A DNA stretch of 64,000 nucleotides from Yponomeuta sedellus (lineage: Eukaryota > Arthropoda > Insecta > Lepidoptera > Yponomeutidae). How positions within the stretch are numbered: the stretch's first letter is position 1; the number at the start of each line of letters is the position of its first letter. The stretch spans positions 4,039,535 to 4,103,534 of the forward strand of contig OW203726.1 in NCBI GenBank assembly GCA_934045075.1, read 5' to 3'. Below, in pieces: positions 44,001 through 47,736 of this stretch. The notes beneath the pieces were generated by a model. The model did not search any database and was not told where the DNA came from. It was given only the letters and a program-made list of their open reading frames with translations. A program made the translations under genes and the position numbers.

Positions 44001-46864
44001 TAGAGGCTAAAAATTCCACCCATGCCGGGATTCGAACCCGCGACCTCTGGCTATCCGTGCCAGACCGTGAGTCGCCCATTAGCTCAGTTGGAAAGAGAGC
44101 TGGCACGGATAGCCAGAGGTCGCGGGTTCGAATCCCGGCATGGGTGGAATTTTTAGCCTCTAAATAGGTTTTTAAAATCAAGTGCTGTCATAAGATATAC
44201 ACGCGTGAGCTTTGAGCTGCTAGTATATTAAGAGTAATAATAATACACACATACATAACCTCACGCCTGTATCCCAGAGGGGTAGGCAGAGACCAGGGAC
44301 TGCCACTTGCCACGATCCTGACAGACCACCTTCGCTTCATCAACGTTCATAAGTCGTTGCATGCACGCACGCCGGTTCCGGGTACTTTTTATCTTTCCCT
44401 TTGCTAATACATCCCCTATTTGGAGTTATAATAATAATAATTACAAGGATCGACTATTAAAATTCGTTTTTATTCATTCAAAGATAAGACTCTCCGCTAG
44501 ACATTTGAAGATAGAGTGTGTAAAATTTGGTAAATGTATCTGTGACCTTATTGTTTTCCAAAATAAATAAAATAAAATATAGTCAGTGTAGACCTGACAT
44601 ATTTTTTTTTTCTTAATCCGTGGGTGAAAGCTAGCAAAGAAATCATCACTGACCCGCATTGTAAATACTATTTGGTTATTTTACTTATAGAGGTTAGCAA
44701 AGGGAATGCACACAGGGCACTTTGAGCCTCTGACAGACTTGTATGGTGCTGATAGACAACTGCCTTCTTTCGCATTTGCTCAGTAGATATTTGCTCTGTT
44801 TGGAGCATTCATTCCGATAAATAAACAAGCTGATGTTTGCTTGTTCAGGCACCCTCAGGCAGGCATTCCTTTCAGGCACGGCATAGTACGTTGTTAGAGG
44901 TCTGCCTGTTGCAATGAGCTGGTGAGAATGGTGCTGGTCTAAATGCAGCTTTTCATGATATTACTTGGATGGTAATATCCATAGTCAGACTATTGTGCCT
45001 TACTGCAGGACACATGTCTTCTCTTGGGAAGAGAGTATTGGCTTAAGTCATATTATGTGTACCCACTGCAGAGTGATGATTTTAAGCACTAATACTTATT
45101 TAAAATACCACACAAAGTGATCGCATGACAAGTGAATGGTAGATGGTAACCTTGCTGCAAGTATATAGTCTAGCTTAGCTTATAAAGCTGCCATTCGCAC
45201 TGTGTTTTTTAGGGTTCCGTACCTCAAAAGGAAAAAACGGAACCCTTATAGGATCACTTTGTTGTCCGTCTGTCCGTCCGTCCGTCCGTCTGTCAAGACC
45301 CTTTTTCTCAGGAACGCGTGGAGGTATGAAGCTGAAATTTATATCAATTACTCAGGTCTACTGTCCCTTGAAGCTGTGAAAAAATCAAACTTCTAAGCCA
45401 ACGCAATCAAAAGATACAGCCGTTTATGCCGCAAATTTTCGACACTTGCAAGGGAATCAAAACCTACAGGGTGCTTCCCGTAAACTCAGAATCTTGAAAT
45501 TTGGTACGAAGCAACGTCTTATAGCATAGATAAAGGAAAAATTACGAAAACCATAAATTTTTAGTTACATCACATAATATATATTTTTTTAATAATTTTA
45601 AACTTACTACCCATTTCCTCATAAACGCGTAGAGGTCTTAAATTGAAATTCATACCAAATACTCAGGTCTACAATACAGGTTTGTACGGAACCCTCGGTG
45701 CGCGAGTCTGACTCGCACTTGACCGGTTTTTTTTGTAACTTTTATGTACAAAGAATTTTCTTATCTTACCTTGGAAAAGCCCTATTTGTATAAAAGCCAT
45801 AATGCAAAAAAGGTCGAGGCAATATTTGAACTAAGATAGCAGTAAATCAAAAGGTCGTTGGCCTTCATTGCAAAGGTGTTAGCCAATTAAATAGAAGTAG
45901 AAACCAATTTGTTTTTAATTAAACAAAAAAAATTGGTTATTTGGCACTAACTATCTATAGGGACAATAATTCTAGATTGTTTTGATTATAAAGACTGATA
46001 AACAATGTATTGTAAAAGATAGTTTAACTGTGCTTAAGGCGCAGTTAAACCATCTCAATGGTCCTTGAATTATAAAAATAGGTCCCATTAAGTACTAAGA
46101 AACACTAGCCTTGCATGTTTCATTGACTAATTAGACAAATCACACTTAGTTTACACAGTTCATTTACATATCTTAGAGTAGCTAAGAATGAAACACATCA
46201 ATAAGATTAATAAATAAAACCTAAATAGCATACCCATACAGGACAGAACTGATTAAAACTGGCCACATCCTGGCTTCAAATTAGGAGGTCTAGATATAAC
46301 CAGGCTCTCACTCCCATTTGCTACAAACTATAAACAAGTTAAGGGACCAAATTACCTAACTTTCATCCTATTTTTTCATCGCAGCTGCCGTCAACCGTCA
46401 CTTAACACAGTTGGCGAGCCTGCACTAGCGACAATGCACACTGATTTCACGATTTCACTTTCAAATGCACATAAACGCGAGACTCGCGGTCGGACAGACG
46501 TCAGGCCTAAGTGGAATGTGCTAGTGTACTGGCATGACAGAGGTAAACAGACTGTCGTCGTAGTCCCCTCCCCCCCCCTCGTGCCGGCACGCCTACTCAA
46601 CGGTGCCAGGTCCTACAGTCGTCGAATGCCCGCCGCGTAGTTTGCAGGCGTGTGCGTCAACCAGTTACCCAACTCTGGACAGTGGACACTACGGTGCTAG
46701 AGTCCCTGCGGGCAACGCTGTGCGTCAACGCCCCGAGCGCATGCCACGCGACGCACAAATAGAATACATGAATGAAAACTATTCTCCGTGACGTACCTGC
46801 GGTCTCGTGATCGCGGAGCGTCGAGTTTTCTCTTTGTTGAAAATAACTTGTCGAATAACGCCAT
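7861..46864 (-). CDS. FNIP: Folliculin-interacting protein, complete gene, 13 coding exons
   Basis: FNIP proteins bind folliculin and AMPK; at the lysosome the folliculin-FNIP dimer is a GTPase-activating complex for RagC/D and tunes mTORC1 and TFE signalling (family knowledge). Exons in transcript order: 46864-46797, 43209-43023, 33428-33316, 32429-32287, 30480-30367, 29679-29525, 22830-22700, 21799-21659, 20890-20747, 12319-10896, 9733-9607, 8787-8673, 8067-7861. They total 3,069 nt (1,022 codons plus stop) and all phases agree. Diagnostic stretches are the start MALFDKLFS, QVRLLLF and RKLLFDSS, EMIFGAVALNYKG (N-terminal longin part), PVWLNL, LTHHLGWV and YNALWAQL (middle), and YVPDLILQG and PLLMAVATTHTPQVA (C-terminal DENN part). 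Vertebrate FNIP1/2 have about 1,110-1,170 residues, so this protein is full length. One intron uses a GC donor. The introns are swollen with transposons. The exon model comes from splice signals and protein similarity, without transcript support. Confidence 0.93.
8141..8306 (-). repeat. 5S-headed SINE, tail half
   Basis: cccactgctggggcacgggt and ggttaggccatactccacca; ends at gttatcaagcc. It lies in the last FNIP intron about 70 nt upstream of the exon 13 acceptor. Confidence 0.7.
8455..8552 (-). repeat. Short RTE fragment
   Basis: Shares gcgtcctacactacgtttac and gcggtctccac with 19520-19830; too short to say more. Confidence 0.5.
8588..8614 (+). repeat. (AG)n microsatellite
   Basis: gagagagagagagcgagaga tract at the edge of a cactttattgtaca repeat end. 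Confidence 0.85.
8673..8787 (-). CDS. FNIP: FNIP coding exon 12
   Basis: 115 nt, acceptor CCCCAG, donor CAG|GTAAGA in phase 0. It encodes EVRVVGREGS and MSALVGAMLDALPHMCR, equivalent to the vertebrate WTVQVASSQ...LVSSLVSNLLHSTLQL helix. A 5S-headed SINE begins about 30 nt upstream of the acceptor (8817), so the branch point is either squeezed into host sequence or supplied by the SINE. Confidence 0.92.
8817..9275 (-). repeat. 5S-headed SINE with internal duplication
   Basis: Full tail-to-head copy in which the gactgccgttacatgaaagc segment is repeated (8995-9070 and 9088-9165). It starts about 30 nt from the FNIP exon 12 acceptor. Confidence 0.75.
9335..9532. repeat. Foldback element of the gtttcggcagcg family
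   Basis: Left arm intact (ttatttcccgacgtttcggc); right arm reduced to taatcgcgatttgacccgtt. Confidence 0.65.
9607..9733 (-). CDS. FNIP: FNIP coding exon 11
   Basis: 127 nt, acceptor CTTCCAG, donor CTTG|GTATGT. It encodes ELRRDLELTSYLGKTLEAPI and QAIAIVGDTSTW, aligning with the vertebrate LxxDLxHAVQxPVLDEPIAEAVCIIADxDKW segment of the C-terminal DENN part. Confidence 0.92.
9878..10140 (-). repeat. tRNA-headed SINE with inverted 5' part
   Basis: Tail and head in reverse (gattcgaacccgcgacctct), followed by an inverted stretch of the upstream region (actgcaaagtaggtactcgg to cgtaatacagagaatagtgt). Confidence 0.7.
10300..10660 (+). repeat. tRNA-like head and gtcgaaacgtcg element remnant
   Basis: 10305-10385 resembles a tRNA-derived head (gtgatagcggagcgttagaa, gtcgtgggttcgaat). 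10560-10625 carries aacgtcgtcgaaacgtcgag, related to the foldback cores above. Confidence 0.45.
10896..12319 (-). CDS. FNIP: FNIP coding exon 10 (large exon)
   Basis: 1,424 nt, acceptor ATTCCAG, donor CAAG|GTTGGT. The first ~110 residues (LTHHLGWV, YNALWAQLSDLCGSIG, a VLTYFVRCGE helix) are the core of the middle domain. A long low-complexity Ser/Lys/Glu-rich linker follows, with a Cys pair in CEACYKC. It closes with LLGGVTDHYVPDLILQG at the start of the C-terminal domain. It is by far the longest exon, encoding residues ~399-873. Confidence 0.95.
12508..12816. repeat. 309-bp MITE, copy 1
   Basis: Ends in inverted repeats of about 20 bp (agagtgcttagtgcgagttt). A very similar inverse copy lies at 41514-41825. 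No clear target duplication. In the FNIP intron about 190 bp upstream of exon 10. Confidence 0.8.
13235..13345 (-). repeat. LINE-like 3' end (family C), diverged
   Basis: ttattcaaagtagcacagaa and gtgtccaaaaagagaaaaag; weaker match. Confidence 0.5.
13346..13990. other. FNIP intron sequence, no gene found
   Basis: AT-rich. It repeats a motif group (cgattaaagtcctaggttgt / gttgatcctaggttctaga) shared with 3505-3540 and 61530-61560, so old repeat debris. Confidence 0.5.
14000..14310 (-). pseudogene. C-terminal end of an unidentified repeat-encoded ORF
   Basis: The minus strand reads RAFIKELGRRLRNRGMDCRS, then AYLMQRISLAVQRGNAASVM and a stop near 14140. The QRGNAASV style recurs at the ends of lepidopteran repeat ORFs in my recollection, but I cannot name the family. 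An A/T-rich 3' region follows. Confidence 0.5.
14565..14800 (+). repeat. Family B SINE-like element
   Basis: Starts tgtggtgtcggcctagagaa, hallmark cgggtgtcgtaaaaggcgac, ends cagtggactagtatagcctg with a (gac)n tail. Confidence 0.7.
15376..15728 (+). repeat. 5S-headed SINE, near full length
   Basis: Head gctcgtggcctagtcgaacc, then gctaagcaacaacaggcgcg and ggatgaccgtccc; tail gggttgatatcaat. Good reference copy for the family. Confidence 0.78.
15729..16254. other. FNIP intron sequence, nothing recognised
   Basis: AT-rich, no coherent coding frame or repeat family. Confidence 0.5.
16268..16451 (+). mobile_element. tRNA-headed SINE with 5' inversion
   Basis: The left end is an inverted copy of the SINE tail; the tRNA-like head and the tail (cttagcacgggttagtgcat and an A/T-rich end) follow. 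13-bp target duplication tcaaatattgaat at 16255-16267 and 16452-16464. Head: A box TAGAGC region and B box GGTTCGAATCC. Confidence 0.82.
17121..17320. repeat. Foldback element with caggtgcc core
   Basis: ~85-bp arms, core aacgtttcggcactttttca and its inverse, outer ends aattaaaactgtttttatac. A single left arm of the same type sits at 21060-21155. Confidence 0.8.
17385..17640. repeat. MITE with ~25-bp inverted ends
   Basis: cgtcggtataaaggtaaaat near the left end and attaataagttttacctttataccgacg-type sequence near the right end; AT-rich interior. Confidence 0.65.
18142..18589 (-). repeat. 5S-headed SINE with a nested fragment
   Basis: Tail atatcaacccgttatgtcgc on the left, head at 18520-18589. 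A ~90-bp foreign piece (18200-18285, family R type acatttacatac... sequence) interrupts the tail. Confidence 0.7.
18822..19092 (+). repeat. Family B SINE-like element
   Basis: Complete from gtgtagtgtcggcctagaga to a gaagaagaagaag tail, the most complete 3' end in the window. Confidence 0.72.
19520..19830 (-). pseudogene. RTE-type LINE, C-terminal ORF fragment
   Basis: On the minus strand the stretch reads WQWAGLITRRTDNRWVRRVL, RSVGRPETRWSDDL and DRAQWRAMGQAYVQQWTTVG. This is the conserved C-terminal tail of RTE-clade reverse transcriptases that is very common in moth genomes. No catalytic domain remains. Confidence 0.8.
20297..20696 (-). mobile_element. tRNA-headed SINE, inverted pair
   Basis: Two head-bearing halves in opposite orientation. 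The flanking aaaagtctaaaatg (20283-20296) and aaaagtctacaatg (20697-20710) form a 14-bp target duplication with one mismatch. It inserted into an older foldback element (see 3601-4110), 37 bp beyond the FNIP exon 9 donor. Confidence 0.8.
20747..20890 (-). CDS. FNIP: FNIP coding exon 9
   Basis: 144 nt, acceptor TTCCAG, donor CTT|GTAAGT. It encodes LTDLLYGPRIQPVWLNLVAS and the start of the next helix. PRI..PVWL is a hallmark of the middle FNIP region. Joins exon 10 to give TNFFISTLLTHVLTHHLGWV. Confidence 0.94.
21060..21155 (+). repeat. Half copy of the 17121-17320 foldback
   Basis: taatttaaactgtttttata through cactttttcaggtgccctgg; the right arm is missing. Confidence 0.65.
21455..21532 (+). 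pseudogene. RTE C-terminal fragment
   Basis: Reads AARWSDDLCKVAGKQWMRLA RDRAVYQ in one frame (two pieces); same domain as 19520-19830. It ends in a gatgatgatga tail. Confidence 0.7.
21659..21799 (-). CDS. FNIP: FNIP coding exon 8
   Basis: 141 nt, acceptor GCTCAG, donor CAGTG|GTAAGG. It encodes DLVRRYLEHSAQLQSLVCRL and an Ala/Gly-rich continuation, residues ~304-351, the helix that follows the first strand of the middle domain. Clearly GC-richer than the surrounding intron. Confidence 0.9.
21890..22075 (+). repeat. LINE-like 3' end (family C)
   Basis: ctccaaaatgatctagattt through tgaataaaaccttttcattt; 90 bp upstream of the FNIP exon 8 acceptor on the other strand. Confidence 0.62.
22076..22699. 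other. FNIP intron sequence
   Basis: Contains the host repeat gggcacgggccttttctcag (22119-22200), the same family that the mariner hit at 35792. Otherwise nothing. Confidence 0.5.
22700..22830 (-). CDS. FNIP: FNIP coding exon 7
   Basis: 131 nt, acceptor CCTCAG, donor GAT|GTGAGT. A Ser/Gly-rich linker is followed by QKKNKLGLALLITVADSDE, equivalent to the vertebrate RKKKIAIGVIFSL strand that opens the middle FNIP domain. Starts in phase 0 and leaves two bases that make Met with the next exon. Confidence 0.9.
23170..23470 (-). repeat. Strongly diverged family Q copy
   Basis: In reverse: gatttacattctgtttctga, gaactccactctgaccgtct. Its open reading frames are accidental. Confidence 0.5.
24112..24260 (+). 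repeat. Family B head joined to a 5S-SINE body fragment
   Basis: The head (tgctgtgtggtgtcagccta) runs to gtcgtaaaaggcaactaa and then switches abruptly at ~24188 to family A body (actgtcagaagttataaagc). Looks like a template-switch chimera. Confidence 0.6.
24607..24897 (+). repeat. 5S-headed SINE closest to 5S rRNA
   Basis: Reads gatcacgaaagttaagcaac, agggcgcggg, gcatggatgggtgaca. These align with the internal control region of insect 5S rRNA (A box, intermediate element and C box). The rest is the usual family A body. Confidence 0.78.
25080..25437. repeat. Near-perfect palindrome plus a second shorter palindrome
   Basis: 25080-25307 is a ~228-bp palindrome (arms start gagataaaaaattactgc; inner arm cagcccgggttagctcattt). 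25309-25437 repeats the inner palindrome alone. Each centre contains ttaactcgagttaa-type nested palindromes. Confidence 0.82.
25470..25760 (+). repeat. Family Q SINE-like repeat
   Basis: tcaatttatttcaacgtaaa, gaatttgcattctgtttgct, gccgctgccttcgggccgta. Confidence 0.62.
25800..26100 (+). repeat. Family Q 3' part
   Basis: tgctgcggccagccacacga, ccattttggagggagataga, matching the end of 35240-35695. Confidence 0.55.
26103..26312 (-). repeat. tRNA-related SINE (family R)
   Basis: accctgtgtcgtgggaacca, acatgtaaacatccaagacc, then an inverse B box (gggattcgaacccgggacct). Same as 34845-35055. Confidence 0.65.
26444..27091. mobile_element. Non-autonomous hAT element
   Basis: 648 bp with an exact 8-bp target duplication (atttacgc at 26436-26443 and 27092-27099), diagnostic of hAT-type insertion. 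Ends are cagtgttgggc and its imperfect inverse (11 bp, two mismatches). The interior is full of short gtaatc/gattac motifs in both orientations and a 16-bp minisatellite. It codes for nothing. Confidence 0.88.
26512..26607 (+). repeat. 16-bp minisatellite inside the hAT element
   Basis: Six nearly perfect copies of gtagttatggttacat; the second differs by one base. Possibly amplified subterminal transposase-binding motifs. Confidence 0.9.
27415..27860 (+). pseudogene. LINE 3' fragment with C-terminal ORF remnant
   Basis: Reads ENLVTRIEKGMLRWCLHCGE followed by HEERNFY and a stop. A second piece after an insertion at ~27620-27735 includes the 3' end also found at 33565-33720 and 44245-44392 (gcgaaggtgatctattagga, gtctcagcctatgcctctgg). 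Confidence 0.65.
28365..29524 (-). repeat. Decayed tandem copies of the FNIP exon 6 tail
   Basis: On the transcript strand, the ~119-nt unit runs from the middle of exon 6 (TTCAGAAACCTGG) through its donor and ~20 nt of intron. It recurs at plus-strand positions near 29492, 29369, 29258, 29136, 29006 and, past a SINE-like insertion, 28575, 28534 and 28424. Several copies keep a donor-like end (CTCAG|GTGAGG near 29288, CTCAG|GCGAGC near 29170). No copy contains the exon's acceptor, and the 119-nt unit shifts the frame. Confidence 0.82.
28618..28918 (+). repeat. SINE-like repeat (family Q) inside the exon-tail array
   Basis: Same family as 25470-25760, 35245-35690 and 58255-58480: it starts with a ttatttcaacgta motif and contains gccgctgccttcgggccgta, gtggagaaaaaggcagcgg and ctcgactccgaccatctttt. 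It interrupts the decayed copies, so the array is older than this insertion. Confidence 0.7.
29525..29679 (-). CDS. FNIP: FNIP coding exon 6 (source of the tandem array)
   Basis: 155 nt between acceptor CTTCCAG and donor CCCAG|GTGAGT. It encodes a Ser/Arg-rich stretch containing STSSNGSWQRRTFRN and SQSSNLLSV, residues ~209-260, comparable with the vertebrate SSYQRRW block. Its length (two bases plus 51 codons) is exactly what is needed to connect exon 5 (one base over) to exon 7 (phase 0). The last ~100 nt and the donor are repeated as decayed copies down to 28365. Confidence 0.85.
30001..30366 (-). repeat. Degenerate tandem array carrying copies of the FNIP exon 5 donor
   Basis: On the transcript strand the intron begins GTGAGTAAATCCTACC and is followed at 33, 65 and 116 nt by GTGTAAGTAAATC motifs (plus 30324-30336, 30292-30303, 30241-30252). 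Looser copies of the same unit, containing atctaagagg and atgatttact, run to about 30001. Each near copy contains GTAAGT, a stronger donor than the real one. Confidence 0.75.
30367..30480 (-). CDS. FNIP: FNIP coding exon 5
   Basis: 114 nt, acceptor GTGCAG, donor CATT|GTGAGT. It encodes FYGEHSLHSSVSSTCDFFSM followed by an acidic stretch, residues ~171-208, in the variable linker after the longin domain. It is assigned to FNIP by strand, position and perfect phase fit (one base carried on each side), not by strong similarity. Tandem copies of its donor follow at 30001-30366. Confidence 0.8.
30650..31225 (-). repeat. Two tandem units of the tRNA-headed SINE
   Basis: Direct copies joined at the actaacccgtgctaagg segment (~30950). 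Both contain the tRNA-like head in reverse (cgggactcgaacccg) and the extra ~170-bp upstream part with acgtaatacagagaata-like sequence. Confidence 0.75.
31226..32009. other. FNIP intron sequence, nothing recognised
   Basis: AT-rich. A 107-codon frame at 31553 is hydrophobic by composition only. Confidence 0.5.
32021..32269 (+). mobile_element. SINE-like element (family B) abutting the FNIP exon 4 donor
   Basis: 249 bp with an exact 11-bp target duplication (aatcatttgtg at 32010-32020 and 32270-32280) and a (gaa)n-type 3' tail. Contains the family hallmarks cccgcgggtgtcgtaaaagg and gctatgtccagcagtggact. The right duplication starts directly after the six donor bases, so the insertion sits at intron position +7 to +17. 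Confidence 0.85.
32287..32429 (-). CDS. FNIP: FNIP coding exon 4 (GC donor)
   Basis: 143 nt, acceptor CCACAG. It continues the protein as LMFTKLFCVPLSRRVN (compare vertebrate LMxSKVF) and then a variable serine- and charge-rich tail. The donor is TCAG|GCGAGT, a GC-AG intron. This is the only site whose leftover base fits the next exon; the nearest GT (GA|GTCACA) would break the frame. A SINE lies immediately downstream (32021-32269). Confidence 0.88.
32538..32815 (+). repeat. 5S-headed SINE
   Basis: gctcgtggcctagacgagcc head, gttaagcaacgacaggcacg, ggatgtgtgaccgtcccgtg; the body is truncated near 32770 and joined to a short tail. Confidence 0.7.
33316..33428 (-). CDS. FNIP: FNIP coding exon 3
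   Basis: 113 nt, acceptor GTCCAG, phase 0 start, donor CG|GTGGGT with two bases left over. It encodes ALSEMIFGAVALNYKGVSLK followed by IHIMEEP, the second conserved longin block (vertebrate form EMVFGSVAMSYKGSTLKIH). The intron upstream, about 9.6 kb, carries the mariner. Confidence 0.95.
33565..33720 (-). repeat. LINE 3' end fragment
   Basis: cacgcctgtatcccagaggg and cttcgcttcattaacgttca, inverse of the 27735-27850 segment. Confidence 0.6.
33770..33905 (-). repeat. LINE-like 3' end (family C)
   Basis: Inverse copy: atgaaatggttttaaagtag and aaatctagatcattttggcg. Confidence 0.6.
34030..34448. repeat. Two truncated tRNA-SINE inverted pairs
   Basis: 34030-34210: the head has largely decayed and is flanked by an inverted tail. 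34345-34448: tail piece, a short acgtaatacagag-type core and the inverted tail, i.e. a nearly head-less foldback. Confidence 0.6.
34488..34605 (-). repeat. RTE 3' fragment
   Basis: gtccactgctgtacataggc and ctgttctcggccatgctcac resemble the 3' end of 19520-19830. Confidence 0.5.
34627..34825 (+). mobile_element. tRNA-headed SINE with 5' inversion
   Basis: Inverted tail piece, then head (ggttcgaatcccggcatgg) and a truncated tail. 12-bp target duplication aataataaataa at 34615-34626 and 34826-34837, though this is low-complexity sequence. Confidence 0.68.
34845..35055 (-). repeat. tRNA-related SINE (family R), better head
   Basis: In reverse the head reads gcgcagcggtagcgtatctg followed by tctctggttcgaaccccgga: A and B boxes of a tRNA-like promoter. 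Three-base-repaired cloverleaf not demonstrable. Confidence 0.68.
35240..35695 (+). repeat. Family Q SINE-like repeat with 3' extension
   Basis: As 25470-25760 plus a second part (agtgctgcggccagacacca, cagccattttggagggagat) also seen at 25840-26000 and 59113-59155. Confidence 0.62.
35794..37084 (+). mobile_element. Mariner (Tc1/mariner) element, nearly intact
   Basis: 1,291 bp bounded by TA duplications (35792-35793 and 37085-37086), with 28-bp terminal inverted repeats carrying three mismatches; the shared core begins ggctgctacttatgtatgcg. The site is confirmed by the host repeat it split: flanks rejoin as ttaattaccacgcgtgcc, as seen uninterrupted near 22160. It carries one transposase reading frame broken by a single-base insertion. 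Confidence 0.93.
35966..36941 (+). pseudogene. Mariner transposase, one frameshift
   Basis: Starts MELTRENIRAMIYYDFRRGL (an upstream ATG at 35927 is open but outside the family's usual start). Two helix-turn-helix segments, then SRWIPHNLT, TGDESWIYAY (first Asp), HHDNASCHT (second Asp) and YSPDLAPNDF (third Asp, 34 residues on: the D,D34D mariner triad). The frame breaks in a run of seven A at 36479-36485 where six would keep it, so translation shifts after DPETK and the rest lies in the next frame. Otherwise no stop occurs before ~345 residues, the normal mariner length. Inactive as read. Confidence 0.92.
37690..37970. repeat. tRNA-headed SINE, inverted pair
   Basis: Reverse head at 37715-37790 and a forward B-box half at 37912-37970, joined through the upstream region. 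No target duplication recognised. Confidence 0.68.
38555..38682 (+). pseudogene. RTE C-terminal fragment
   Basis: One frame gives KVAGRDWMAKTGDRVLWRTL GEAYVQE; ends in a (atga)n-like tail (atgaatgaataaatga). Confidence 0.7.
38960..39132. repeat. Foldback element of the gtttcggcagcg family, decayed
   Basis: aacgctgccgaaacatcgga and taataaataatcgcgattag; the left arm is shortened. Confidence 0.62.
39133..40929. other. FNIP intron sequence, nothing recognised
   Basis: About 1.8 kb of apparently unique AT-rich intron, the longest stretch in the window without a recognised repeat. Confidence 0.5.
40930..41165 (+). repeat. tRNA-derived SINE-like repeat
   Basis: gattagccgttaaggcgctt and gtggtgggttcgattcgcac (A/B box), body ccagactggatgtttattca, end cttcagtcacactctcagat. 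Body fragment also at 23815-23945. Confidence 0.55.
41514..41825. repeat. 312-bp MITE, copy 2
   Basis: Inverse copy of 12508-12816 with only scattered differences over its length, e.g. one G in place of A in the left end (gtgcgcgttt). Recently active family. Confidence 0.8.
41975..42540 (-). repeat. Two tandem units of the tRNA-headed SINE
   Basis: Unit junction near 42270. Both heads keep a good B box; the second upstream part has a small deletion near 42428. Confidence 0.75.
42590..42715 (-). repeat. 5S-headed SINE fragment
   Basis: Body piece with aagccgccctacgccctctg and cttaacgactgccatctatc; no head. Confidence 0.55.
42718..42978 (-). repeat. Family B SINE-like element
   Basis: Reverse copy with a (gtc)n tail at 42718, cttttacgacacccgcggga and an end at aggccgacaccacacagg. 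It lies about 45 bp from the FNIP exon 2 donor. Confidence 0.7.
43023..43209 (-). CDS. FNIP: FNIP coding exon 2
   Basis: 187 nt after a TTGCAG acceptor. It begins with one base that completes a split Arg codon and ends in phase 0 at a GTAAGT donor. It encodes residues ~23-85, including GPEQVRLLLFKECDWRGRK and LLFDSS, the most conserved N-terminal FNIP block (first strands of the longin domain). Confidence 0.93.
43382..43746 (+). repeat. 5S-headed SINE, near full length
   Basis: gagttaagcaagaagaacaa, gcgcggtcaggtgctgaatg, ggtgaccatcccgtgactac; tail gttgatatcaatg. ~360 bp. Confidence 0.75.
43943..44174 (-). mobile_element. tRNA-headed SINE, inverted pair
   Basis: A tail-bearing half on the left and an inverted head copy on the right. 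12-bp target duplication aaatcaagtgct at 43931-43942 and 44175-44186, exact. Confidence 0.84.
44245..44392 (-). repeat. LINE 3' end fragment
   Basis: Near-identical to 33565-33720, with catacataacctcacgcctg and cataagtcgttgcatgcacg. Confidence 0.6.
44393..45207. other. FNIP intron 1 sequence, nothing recognised
   Basis: AT-rich; short frames only. Confidence 0.5.
45208..45735 (+). repeat. ggttccgt-type lepidopteran repeat, fuller copy
   Basis: Starts tagggttccgtacctcaaaa, has a gtccgtccgtccgtccgt microsatellite at 45262-45292, and ends gagtctgactcgcacttgac plus a T run. Commonly seen in moth and butterfly sequences in my recollection; class uncertain. Confidence 0.65.
45736..46796. other. 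FNIP intron 1, promoter-proximal part
   Basis: AT-rich until ~46380, then GC-rich with a C run (46567-46579) up to exon 1. It may hold enhancer sequence; no motif identified. Confidence 0.45.
46797..46864 (-). CDS. FNIP: FNIP coding exon 1 (start codon)
   Basis: 68 nt: the start codon (46864-46862) and 22 codons beginning MALFDKLFSTKRKLDAP, matching the conserved FNIP start with a leucine/phenylalanine-rich helix. It ends two bases into a codon at a GTACGT donor. The flank is GC-richer than the rest of the window, as expected for a promoter-proximal first exon. No upstream in-frame ATG gives a better match. Confidence 0.88.
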
Positions 46865-47577
46865 CGCGTCTCAAGTCGCCTCTAGTCTCCGGTCGTGCTC
46901 CCCTCGTGTCTGTTTACGCCTGCCATCCTGTGGAAATATTATCTGGCCATGTCCGCAAAATGTTTGTTGGAATCAAATTGGAGGTTTCTTTCAAAAATTG
47001 CTTTTTTCGTTGTTTGTTTGTTCGTTGTTGACAATTCACTCACGGTGAAATGTCAAATTGATCATATGACTGGCCATAGACAAACCATCCATTATAAGAA
47101 CTCTGCTTTTCAAGGTCAATACACTGCATTCTTTAGGGAAATTCATTGAAGCTTTTAAACATACTCAAACAAAAAATATGTCGTATACTATATCTCTCGA
47201 ATACTCTCGATAACATATTACCTTATCTCATCTTACATACCTAGGTAGTCCTATTTCATAGGATTTTTTTTTAGAAACTACACGACAAACACAAACCCGC
47301 TCTTATGACGGAATCATTATCACCTATTCGCACATTCTATTAGAAAAGTAAGAGAAGAGAACAACGACGACTGAACGGAAAGCGCGTCTTTTGTAAGGCG
47401 GCCGCCGGCTGATTCTTTCTACGCATAGGTATGTCTATGTCTTGGGTAGTTAAACCAGAAGATCAAGTACCTAATACCGTTTGTATATCACCCACCCTAT
47501 CACCTCTCAGAACATATGTTTTGTATAGAACGAAAAGTAATTCGTGAATCTGTCAAACTTGATACCGATTACCGAAT
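46865..47577. promoter_or_regulatory. FNIP-proximal half of a divergent FNIP/KDM8 promoter
   Basis: No coding exon is visible. FNIP starts leftward at 46864 and KDM8 rightward at 53264. Removing the LINE and one copy of its target duplication leaves 831 bp between the two start codons, the size of a shared divergent promoter. I did not find a convincing TATA box; the promoter call is inference from the geometry. Confidence 0.55.
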
Positions 47578-47588
47578 AGTACCCACGT
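47578..47588 (+). repeat. Left target-site duplication of the LINE
   Basis: agtacccacgt, identical to 53146-53156. Confidence 0.9.
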
Positions 47589-47736
47589 GAAAAAAAAGCG
47601 CGGGAACCTTGGATGAGTAAAGGCGGCGAAATTTGAACAATTTTCAATAAATTGATAACTTTTATATTTCTCTGTAAATACAAAGTGAATTGAACATATA
47701 GTTGGTGGACAAGTTTGTACATATTGTAATTAGAAG